Origin: Gemmatimonadota bacterium | Lineage (GTDB): Bacteria > Gemmatimonadota > Gemmatimonadetes > Gemmatimonadales > GWC2-71-9 | DNA length: 5,011 nt | Assembly (NCBI GenBank): GCA_003220955.1 | Contig: QHTW01000054.1 | Location: 1,090-6,100 of the forward strand | Reading direction: 5' to 3' | Part shown: positions 1 to 5,011 of the stretch, piece after piece | Numbering within the stretch: the first letter of the stretch is position 1 | How the letters are laid out: every line of letters starts with the position of its first letter | Translations under genes and position numbers: made by a program | The notes under the pieces: model-generated | Databases searched by the model: none | Seen by the model: the letters and a program-made list of their open reading frames with translations, nothing else | Told to the model about the DNA's origin: nothing

Positions 1-548
1 GTCGCAACGACGTCGTGCGCGGTTGCGACAACCGCGGCGAGCCCGAACCGCCACTCGAACCGGACGGCGAGATAGATCAGCGTGACGATGAAGCTCAGCA
101 GGATGGCCATCAGCGCCTTGCCCTGGAGCTCACGCCCCACTTTGGGACCGACCGCTTCCGTGATGCCCACCGTGTACTGCCCAGCCCCAACGCTCTGATC
201 CAGCGCCTGACGGATGGCCGTGACGACCGCCTCCGTGCTCGTCTGCTCGGTCGTGCCTGCGGAATGCGCGAGCCGTGCCCGAACCACGAACGACGTGTCC
301 GATCCAAACGTCTGAATCTCGGCGCCATTCAAGCCGGCATTGTCCAGCGCCGTCCGAATGTCGCTCATCGGGACCTTCTTGTGGGCTTCGAACTGCATCA
401 GGGTGCCGCCGGTGAACTCGATGCTGTAGTTGAGCCCACGGGTCGCAAGGAAAATGGCACCGACCAGCATGATGGCACCGGTGAGCGAAAAGGCCCAGCG
501 GCGCCATTTGATGAAATCGTAGCTCGCGTTCGCGAAGAGTCTGATCAT
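1..548 (-). CDS. secF: SecF, protein-export membrane protein (5' part, runs off the left edge)
   Basis: SecF pairs with SecD in the inner membrane and uses the proton motive force to pull proteins through SecYEG. The frame is open from the ATG at 548-546 to base 1, about 182 codons of a protein that is usually near 300 residues. The protein begins MIRLFANASYDFIKWRRWAF. A first membrane helix lies at about residues 18-36. It is followed by the family motif GLNYSIEFTGG (about 39-49), the start of the periplasmic domain. VGPKVGREL (about 133-141) precedes a second membrane helix, and the signature RFEWRFGLAAVVATAHDVV follows it. The start overlaps the secD stop as TGATG, so translation is probably coupled to secD; no strong ribosome binding site is seen. 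The rest of the gene, including the last four membrane helices, lies outside the window. Identification is by recognised family motifs. Confidence 0.95.
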   Translation of the reverse strand, partial: MIRLFANASYDFIKWRRWAFSLTGAIMLVGAIFLATRGLNYSIEFTGGTLMQFEAHKKVPMSDIRTALDNAGLNGAEIQTFGSDTSFVVRARLAHSAGTTEQTSTEAVVTAIRQALDQSVGAGQYTVGITEAVGPKVGRELQGKALMAILLSFIVTLIYLAVRFEWRFGLAAVVATAHDVVA

Positions 549-2155
549 CAGATACTCAGGGTGACCATGTCGGGCCGCCGGTTCAGCCACATGAGGAACA
601 GCGTCTTCACGACGAAGATCGCGGAGACCATCGAGGCGGCGATACCGATGATCAGGGTGATGGCGAAGCCTTGCACCGGGCCGGTGCCGACCGCGTACAG
701 AATCAGCGCGGTCAAGACGGTACTCACGTTGGAGTCGACGATCGCATTCATGGCGTGTAAGAAGCCGTCATCGACGGCGAGCCGCAGCGATTTGCCGTGC
801 ACCAGCTCCTCGCGGATCCGCTCGAAGATCAGCACGTTCGCGTCCACCGCGATGCCGATCGACAGCACGAACCCCGCCATCCCCGGCAGGGTCAGCGTGA
901 ATCCCAGCGTGAACAGGCAGTAGAGCGTGAGCGCGGCGACCGCCAGGGCGCCCGACAGTTTGTAGTACCCGACCATGATGACGATGACGAGCAGCACGCC
1001 CACCACGCCGGCGGTGACGCCGTCTTTGATCGAATCGGCGCCCAGTGAGGGGCCGATCGTGCGCTCTTCGACGATCGACAACGGCGCGGGCAGCGCACCC
1101 GCCCGCAGCACCAGTGCCAGGTCGCTCGCTTCTTGCAGCGACTTGTTGCCCAGCTCGATCTGGCCGTTCGCGCCGATCTGGCCGCGAATCACGGGCGGCT
1201 GGCCCTGCACGCGCCCGTCCAGGATGATCGCCATGTAATCGTTGATGTGCCGCGCGGTTTCGTCGGAGAACTTGCGCGCGCCGCGGTGGCTCAGCTGGAA
1301 GGGCACAATCGACTGATTGGTCACCGGATCGCGCCGGGCGACCGCCTTGACCAGCTCTTCCCCGGTAATGATCGGTTTTGATTCCACCGCATAGAGGGCG
1401 CGATAGGCGCGGGCGCCGCGCGACTCGGCCTGCGCGCCCCAGCGCAGCTCGATGCCCCGCGGCATCGCGGCCTTGACGTCGGGCCGCTGGACCAGACTGT
1501 CGACCAGTGGCCACTGCTCCTCGGGGACGAGGTACTCGCCGGGCAGCTGGCCCTGGAACAACAGCGAGGAGAGAACGCCGGGCGTGTTCGCATCGGCCGC
1601 GGAGTCGCGCGCCGCCTTCGTCGTATCGCCACCGAAGAGCTGCGCCACCGCGGAGGGCGCCGCGGCCCCACGCGCTTTGACGCCGGCGCGGCGCAACGCG
1701 GCGTCCATTTGCGGCAGTGCGTCCTTGAAGAGGTTCTTCATGTCGGTGATACGGAACTCGAGGAAGGCGGTCCGCTGAATCACGCTCTTGGCGCGCGCGG
1801 GATCCTTCTCACCCGCGAGCTCCACGATCAGCCGGCAGCGACCCTGGATCTGCACGACGGGCTCGGTGGTGCCGAACTCGTCGATGCGCGTACGGACGAC
1901 CCGCTCGGCGCGCTGGATCGCGTCGGCGCAATCCGGGATCGGACCCTTGGACTGGTCCACCTCGAGCGCGAGGTGAATGCCGCCCTGGAGATCGAGGCCA
2001 AGATTGATCGGCAGGCGCCGGATCGTCGTGTCCTTCATTCGGCCGGTCGTCTGGTCGACGACGCGCTGCCGCGTGTTCCGGGGCACGAGCGAAGCGACGC
2101 TGCCTGCGATCAGCACGCCGATCGTGATGAGGCGGTTGCGAATGCGCTTGTCCAT
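548..2155 (-). CDS. secD: SecD, protein translocase subunit
   Basis: SecD is the larger subunit of the SecDF complex, which acts on the outer face of the cytoplasmic membrane to complete export driven by the proton gradient. The 535-residue protein has a membrane helix at about 8-25. The motif LGLDLQGGIHLALEV (about 52-66) and VVRTRIDEFGTTEPVVQIQG (about 86-105) mark the first periplasmic subdomain. A long periplasmic head follows, and five membrane helices lie between about 379 and 520. The signature LPGMAGFVLSIGIAVDANVL (423-442) contains Asp438, the expected proton-pathway aspartate. The TM5/TM6 part DSNVSTVLTALILYAVGTGPVQGF (474-497) is also typical. The alanine-rich stretch at about 159-190 looks like a lineage-specific insert in the head. 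The ATG follows the ribF stop by 9 nt, with only a weak purine-rich ribosome binding site (AGAGACGAG). The gene ends in TGA, overlapping the secF ATG. Confidence 0.97.
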   Translation of the reverse strand: MDKRIRNRLITIGVLIAGSVASLVPRNTRQRVVDQTTGRMKDTTIRRLPINLGLDLQGGIHLALEVDQSKGPIPDCADAIQRAERVVRTRIDEFGTTEPVVQIQGRCRLIVELAGEKDPARAKSVIQRTAFLEFRITDMKNLFKDALPQMDAALRRAGVKARGAAAPSAVAQLFGGDTTKAARDSAADANTPGVLSSLLFQGQLPGEYLVPEEQWPLVDSLVQRPDVKAAMPRGIELRWGAQAESRGARAYRALYAVESKPIITGEELVKAVARRDPVTNQSIVPFQLSHRGARKFSDETARHINDYMAIILDGRVQGQPPVIRGQIGANGQIELGNKSLQEASDLALVLRAGALPAPLSIVEERTIGPSLGADSIKDGVTAGVVGVLLVIVIMVGYYKLSGALAVAALTLYCLFTLGFTLTLPGMAGFVLSIGIAVDANVLIFERIREELVHGKSLRLAVDDGFLHAMNAIVDSNVSTVLTALILYAVGTGPVQGFAITLIIGIAASMVSAIFVVKTLFLMWLNRRPDMVTLSI

Positions 2156-2164
2156 CTCGTCTCT

Positions 2165-3061
2165 CTATCGGTTGAGGGTCGCCCGGGCCGCCTGGCGGTC
2201 TCGTTCGAGCTGCGCCACTAGCGCGTCGCGGGACGGAAACGCCTGCACGGCACGCAGGCGACGGACCCATTCCACGTTTACCGGCTCGCCATATACCTCA
2301 CCGTCGAAATCGAACAGATGGATCTCGAGCGTGCGAGTTTGCTCACCAAACGTCGGGCGGGGACCCTGATTCATCATGCCGCCGTACTGCTCCCCGCTCC
2401 CTGCTCCCAGCGTGACGCGTACGGCATACACCCCGTCGGGCGGGAGCAATTTTCTCGCGTCGGGCGGCTCGAGGTTGATCGTCGGGATCCCGATCGTCCG
2501 GCCTCGTCCCGCCCCCCGCCCCACGTGTCCCTGGATGCTATACGGCCGGCCCAGCCAGCGGGCCGCGGAATCCAGGTCCCCGTGCGCGATCGCCGTCCGA
2601 ATCACGGTCGACGAAATCGGCTGGCCATTGTCGCGTACCGCATCCACGACCGCGACCGCAAAGTCCTGGGTTCGCGCCAGGCGCTGCACCAGCTCCACGT
2701 CCCCGGCCCGCCCCCGTCCAAACCCGTGATCATACCCCATCACGAGCTCGCGCATCGCGTACTCGTCACACAGCCGCCGAACGAATGCCTCCGCGTCGAG
2801 CTGCGCGACCACCGGCGTGAACGGCATCAGCACGAACCGCTCGATGCCCTGCGCCGACACGAGATCTTCCTTCTCTGCCGGCAACGTCAACAGCTTCGGA
2901 GCCGCCGCCGGATTCACGACCTCGAGCGGATGCGGATCGAACGTGACGAGCACGCTCGTCAGCCTTCCCGCTCGGGCCCGCCGCATCACCTCCGCGAGCA
3001 CCGCCTGGTGACCGCGGTGCATGCCATCGAACGTGCCCAGCGTGAGGACGGCGCCGCTCAT
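2165..3061 (-). CDS. ribF: RibF, bifunctional riboflavin kinase / FAD synthetase
   Basis: RibF phosphorylates riboflavin to FMN and then adenylylates FMN to FAD in the cytoplasm. The protein has 298 residues, close to the usual 300-315. The N-terminal nucleotidyltransferase half shows GTFDGMHRGHQ (9-19, with the HxGH nucleotide-binding motif), TFDPHP (40-45), GYDHGFGRGRAGD (109-121) and ISSTVIR (149-155). The C-terminal kinase half shows LGRPYSIQGHV (170-180), GIPTIN (191-196, a variant of the usual PTAN), NQGPRPTF (231-238) and LEIHLFDF (245-252), where Glu246 is the likely catalytic base. The ATG at 3061 is the only possible start, because an in-frame TGA lies two codons upstream; this leaves an unusually short N-terminus before the first strand. 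The ATG overlaps the truB stop as ATGA, implying coupled translation. The stop is TAG. A 7-base tandem repeat encodes residues 218-225, a loop of the kinase domain. Confidence 0.97.
   Translation of the reverse strand: MSGAVLTLGTFDGMHRGHQAVLAEVMRRARAGRLTSVLVTFDPHPLEVVNPAAAPKLLTLPAEKEDLVSAQGIERFVLMPFTPVVAQLDAEAFVRRLCDEYAMRELVMGYDHGFGRGRAGDVELVQRLARTQDFAVAVVDAVRDNGQPISSTVIRTAIAHGDLDSAARWLGRPYSIQGHVGRGAGRGRTIGIPTINLEPPDARKLLPPDGVYAVRVTLGAGSGEQYGGMMNQGPRPTFGEQTRTLEIHLFDFDGEVYGEPVNVEWVRRLRAVQAFPSRDALVAQLERDRQAARATLNR
2389..2409. repeat. Three-copy 7-base tandem repeat (GCTCCCN) inside ribF
   Basis: On the plus strand the units are GCTCCCC, GCTCCCT and GCTCCCA, back to back, differing only in the seventh base. 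On the coding strand this reads as TGGGAGC, AGGGAGC, GGGGAGC. The period is not a multiple of three, but three units make 21 bases, so the reading frame is kept. It encodes most of Leu-Gly-Ala-Gly-Ser-Gly-Glu (RibF residues 218-224), in a loop between two strands of the riboflavin kinase domain, where length variation should be tolerated. Confidence 0.7.
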
Positions 3062-3921
3062 GAGTCAGCGGCCACCACCACGCGCGGCTTCAGAAGCTCG
3101 CCCACCTGCTCCGCGACCGCCAGCAACTCATCACCCGAAAACACGGCTATCGGAGATCCCCCACCGGCGAGCGCGTCAACCTGTACCGGCCGGCCGTGGA
3201 CCACCGCGTCCCGTTCCTTCGTATCTACCTGATGGCGCGGCAGGTTCGCGACGAGAACCGCCGCATCCTGCAACTCCGCCGCGGTGACGGCCTCAGGCGC
3301 GATCGCGTCCGCCACCCGGAAGGGCCCGACCGCCGTCCGGTGCAGGGCCGCGAGGTGAGCGCCGCATCCCAGCTTCGCCCCGATGTCCCGCGCCAGCGAG
3401 CGCAGATACGTGCCCGCGCTCACCGTCGCCCGAAATTGCAGATCGGGCACCGCCGCTTCGACGATCTCCAGCTCGCTGATCTCTACGGCCCGCGGCTCGG
3501 GCGCGACTGTCTCGCCGCGGCGCGCGCGCCGGTAGGCGCGCTCGCCCCCGATCTTTACGGCCGAATACGCGGGCGGCCGCTGCTCGTAGCCGCCGCGGAA
3601 ACTCGCCATCACGTCGGCCAACTGCGCCGGCGTGATGCCCGTCCAGGGCGCCGTCGCCACGACCGCGCCGGTCAGGTCATCCGTGTCCGTCGAGACGCCG
3701 AGCCGGATGACGCCTTCGTACGCCTTGGGCCAATCCGCGGCGAACGCCGCCAGCCGCGTCGCCCGCCCGACCACCAGCACGAGCAGCCCTTTGGCGAACG
3801 GGTCGAGCGTGCCCAGATGGCCCACGCGCTGCTCGCCGAGCGCGCGACGCACGATGTCGACGACGTCATGCGACGTGGGACCGGCTGGCTTCGCGACCAG
3901 GACCAGTCCGCCGTTTTTCAG
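3058..3921 (-). CDS. truB: TruB, tRNA pseudouridine-55 synthase, with probable CTG start
   Basis: TruB converts U55 in the T-loop of tRNAs to pseudouridine. From the proposed CTG start the protein has 287 residues. Motifs: GGLVLVAKPAGPTSHDVVDIV (from residue 4), GHLGTLDPFAKGLLVLVVG (34-52) with catalytic Asp40, KAYEGVIRLGVSTDTDD (66-82), PPAYSAVKIGGERAY (116-130) and VSAGTYLRSLARDIG (167-181). The C-terminal part (about 235-287) fits the TruB C-terminal RNA-binding domain. The first GTG or ATG in frame is the GTG at 3852, which would remove 23 residues, including the conserved KPxGxTSHDVV motif, so it cannot be the true start. In-frame codons from 3960 to 3853 contain no ATG, GTG or TTG. The CTG at 3921-3919 overlaps the rbfA TGA (CTGA) and has an AAGGAG ribosome binding site 8 nt upstream. 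Family assignment is certain; the start codon is an inference. Confidence 0.95.
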   Translation of the reverse strand: MKNGGLVLVAKPAGPTSHDVVDIVRRALGEQRVGHLGTLDPFAKGLLVLVVGRATRLAAFAADWPKAYEGVIRLGVSTDTDDLTGAVVATAPWTGITPAQLADVMASFRGGYEQRPPAYSAVKIGGERAYRRARRGETVAPEPRAVEISELEIVEAAVPDLQFRATVSAGTYLRSLARDIGAKLGCGAHLAALHRTAVGPFRVADAIAPEAVTAAELQDAAVLVANLPRHQVDTKERDAVVHGRPVQVDALAGGGSPIAVFSGDELLAVAEQVGELLKPRVVVAADS

Positions 3922-4274
3922 TCGTCCGACTCCTTCAGCTCCTTCAAGACGCGGTCGATGTGCTGCGCGTGCTCGAGTCCGCGATCCAGATGAAAATGCA
4001 GCTCCGGACTCGTGCGCAGATGCAGCTCTTTCGAGAGCTGCGCCCGCAAAAAGCGCGCGGCACTCGCGAGTCCCTCCAACGACTTCGCCTTTTCCTCTTC
4101 GGAGCCCATGACGCTGACGCGCACATTCGCGTGCGACAGATCGGCCGAGACGTCGACGCCGATCACCGTCACGAAGCCGATCCGGGGATCGCGGACGTCG
4201 CCCGTGAGAAATGCGCCGACCGCCTGACGAATCAGCTCGCTCACGCGTTCGGGACGATGCTTGTGCCGTTTCAT
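3918..4274 (-). CDS. rbfA: RbfA, 30S ribosome-binding factor
   Basis: RbfA binds the 30S subunit during late maturation of the 16S rRNA 5' end and is important for growth in the cold. The protein has 118 residues, the normal length, and forms a single KH-like domain. Visible family features are RPERVSELIRQAV near the N-terminus, DPRIGFVTVIGVDVSADLSHA (29-49), the helix LASAARFLRAQLSKEL (69-84) and the C-terminal SPELHFHLDRGLEHAQHIDRVL (89-110). The ATG at 4274 is chosen because it starts directly at the conserved N-terminus (MKRHKHRPERV). The frame is open further upstream, but that part lies within the DUF503 gene and matches nothing in RbfA. One base separates the DUF503 TGA from this ATG (TGAGATG), so the two are probably translationally coupled. 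The stop TGA overlaps the truB start. Confidence 0.96.
   Translation of the reverse strand: MKRHKHRPERVSELIRQAVGAFLTGDVRDPRIGFVTVIGVDVSADLSHANVRVSVMGSEEEKAKSLEGLASAARFLRAQLSKELHLRTSPELHFHLDRGLEHAQHIDRVLKELKESDD
3930..3935 (-). promoter_or_regulatory. Ribosome binding site for truB (AAGGAG)
   Basis: AAGGAG at 3935-3930 on the minus strand lies inside the last codons of rbfA, 8 nt before the CTG at 3921. The sequence and spacing are near ideal for a Shine-Dalgarno site, and it is the clearest one in the window. It decides the truB start, because no standard start codon exists at this position. An identical AAGGAG lies 9 bases further upstream in the rbfA Lys-Glu-Leu-Lys-Glu coding repeat. Confidence 0.7.
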
Positions 4275-4275
4275 C

Positions 4276-4557
4276 TCAGAGATAGCTCGTACTCGTGTCC
4301 ACGATGCGTGTGCCATCGGCGCCCGCCACGAGCTGGTCGGCCTCGCGTAACACATTCTCGGCGTGCCGCCGGTCGGTGCTCACCACGGCCGCCGTCAGTT
4401 CGGCGCGCTGCCACAGATCGTGGTGGGCCGTCTCCGCGACCGAGACGTTGAACCGGTTGTGCATGCGATCCTTGAGACTTTTCACGATCGTGCGCTTGTC
4501 TTTCAGCGATTGACACGCCGGCAAATGCAGCTCCCACACCATCACGCCGACAATCAC
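4276..4557 (-). CDS. DUF503 / YlxP-family protein
   Basis: This is a 93-residue protein of the DUF503 family (YlxP in Bacillus subtilis), normally found between infB and rbfA. Its biochemical function is not established. Its fixed place among translation and ribosome-assembly genes suggests a related role, which is an inference. The family pattern is clear: an N-terminal strand MIVGVMVWELHLP, then SLKDKRTIVKSLKDRMHNRF (17-36), then NVSVAETAHHDLWQRAELTAAVVS (37-60). It is a small, soluble alpha/beta protein with no membrane segment. The start is a GTG at 4557, following the infB stop after only three bases. It is in the same frame as infB, so TGA-GAC alone separates the two proteins. No Shine-Dalgarno sequence lies at normal spacing; a GGAGG lies at 4590-4586, about 28 nt too far upstream unless the RNA between folds. 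Translation probably depends on ribosomes finishing infB. Confidence 0.93.
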   Translation of the reverse strand: MIVGVMVWELHLPACQSLKDKRTIVKSLKDRMHNRFNVSVAETAHHDLWQRAELTAAVVSTDRRHAENVLREADQLVAGADGTRIVDTSTSYL

Positions 4558-4560
4558 GTC

Positions 4561-5011
4561 TCAGTGGCGCTGAGCGAGCGCGCGACCTCCTCGATGATAC
4601 GACTCGATCAGATCGCCGACCTTTACGTCGTTGAAATTCTCGATCCCGATGCCGCACTCGAACCCCTCGCGGACTTCCCGCACGTCGTCCTTGAAGCGCT
4701 TCAGCGAGGCCAGCGTGCCGTCGTACACCTCGACGCCATTGCGGATCACGCGCACCCGCCCCGTTCGCGGAATCACGCCGCTCCGCACGAAGCAGCCGGC
4801 GATCGTGCCGATCTTGGCAATCTTGAAAATCTGCCGCACTTCCGCCTCGCCCAGCACGATTTCCTTCTTTTCGGGAGCGAGCAGGCCTTCCATCGCCAGC
4901 TTCACCTCTTCCACCGCTTCGTAAATGATGCGGTAGGTGCGGATCTCCACGCGTTCGCGATCCGCCGCGGCGCGCGCATTGGAATCGGGGCGCACATGAA
5001 AGCCCACGATG
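4561..5011 (-). CDS. infB: Translation initiation factor IF-2 (C-terminal end only, runs off the right edge)
   Basis: IF-2 is the GTPase that brings fMet-tRNA to the 30S subunit and promotes 50S joining. Only about the last 150 codons are present; the GTP-binding domain lies outside the window. The frame stays open to the edge (Ile codon at 5010-5008), and the GTG at 5007 is an internal valine of the conserved I-V/I-G-F-x-V-R-P strand, not a start. Visible features are GFHVRPDSNARAAADRERVE and IRTYRIIYEAVEEVKLAMEG, from the end of domain III. Then come KIGTIAGCFVRSGVIPRTGR, SLKRFKDDVREV, GFECGIGIENFNDVKVGD and LIESY, all from the C-terminal beta-barrel (C2) that holds the fMet-tRNA acceptor end. 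After the usual end of the family (LIESY) there is a short tail, HRGGRALAQRH. The stop is TGA at 4563-4561. Confidence 0.97.
   Translation of the reverse strand, partial: IVGFHVRPDSNARAAADRERVEIRTYRIIYEAVEEVKLAMEGLLAPEKKEIVLGEAEVRQIFKIAKIGTIAGCFVRSGVIPRTGRVRVIRNGVEVYDGTLASLKRFKDDVREVREGFECGIGIENFNDVKVGDLIESYHRGGRALAQRH

Noticed and set aside
15..923. Plus-strand open frame of 302 codons
   Set aside because: It lies antisense to secF and the end of secD, both of which have clear family motifs. Its product is low-complexity and resembles nothing known, as expected in high-GC antisense frames.
2318..3232. Plus-strand open frame of 304 codons
   Set aside because: It is antisense to ribF and truB, and its product is rich in Arg, Pro and His with no domain pattern.
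3058..3852. TruB starting at the GTG at 3852
   Set aside because: This would delete the conserved KPxGxTSHDVV motif encoded just upstream in the same open frame, and it lacks a well-placed ribosome binding site.
3913..3921. Programmed frameshift joining rbfA and truB at the A-run after the stop
   Set aside because: The A-run comes after the rbfA TGA and there is no standard slippery heptamer before it. An independent CTG start with a good ribosome binding site is simpler.
3196..3993. Plus-strand open frame of 265 codons
   Set aside because: It is antisense to truB and the end of rbfA. The Arg-rich composition reflects the complement of GC-rich codons.
3918..4355. RbfA starting at 4355 (145 residues)
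   Set aside because: The additional 27 residues are read from the DUF503 gene in another frame and match no RbfA feature. The ATG at 4274 gives the normal length.
4561..5007. A complete 148-residue protein starting at the GTG at 5007
   Set aside because: The sequence is the C-terminal end of IF-2 and the frame continues to the window edge; the GTG is an internal valine.
1..5011. A previously undescribed system, mobile element, CRISPR array or non-coding RNA
   Set aside because: Seven recognisable housekeeping genes occupy practically every base, with no leftover space, no spaced repeats and no foreign-looking gene.

Overview
The window is a compact, entirely minus-strand stretch of housekeeping genes from a high-GC bacterium. 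On the minus strand the order is: infB (3' end only, running in from beyond position 5011), a DUF503/YlxP-family gene, rbfA, truB, ribF, secD and secF (5' part only, running off position 1). Every base lies in or within a few bases of a gene. Junctions are 9 nt or shorter and three are stop/start overlaps, as expected for one polycistronic transcript. I see no promoter, terminator, RNA gene, mobile element or CRISPR array, and no stretch over 300 bases without a gene.

Region by region. Positions 4561-5011 hold the C-terminal domains of translation initiation factor IF-2. Positions 4276-4557 hold the small DUF503 protein, 3918-4274 the 30S maturation factor RbfA and 3058-3921 the tRNA pseudouridine-55 synthase TruB. 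Positions 2165-3061 hold the bifunctional riboflavin kinase/FAD synthetase RibF. Positions 548-2155 hold SecD and 1-548 the N-terminal third or so of SecF. The first four genes act in translation initiation, ribosome maturation and tRNA modification, and this cluster is widely conserved in bacteria. RibF makes FMN and FAD. SecD and SecF are membrane partners that use the proton motive force to help the SecYEG translocon export proteins.

The organism is probably Gemmatimonadota or a related high-GC lineage. This is an inference from the style of SecD (a short N-terminal tail, an alanine-rich insert in the periplasmic head, about 535 residues) and from ribF leading directly into secDF. The sequence alone does not prove it.

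I found no undescribed system. The points worth a second look are small: truB appears to start at a rare CTG codon that overlaps the rbfA stop; infB and the DUF503 gene are in the same frame, separated only by TGA-GAC; a 7-base tandem repeat sits inside ribF; and secF is easily missed because it has no stop in the window.
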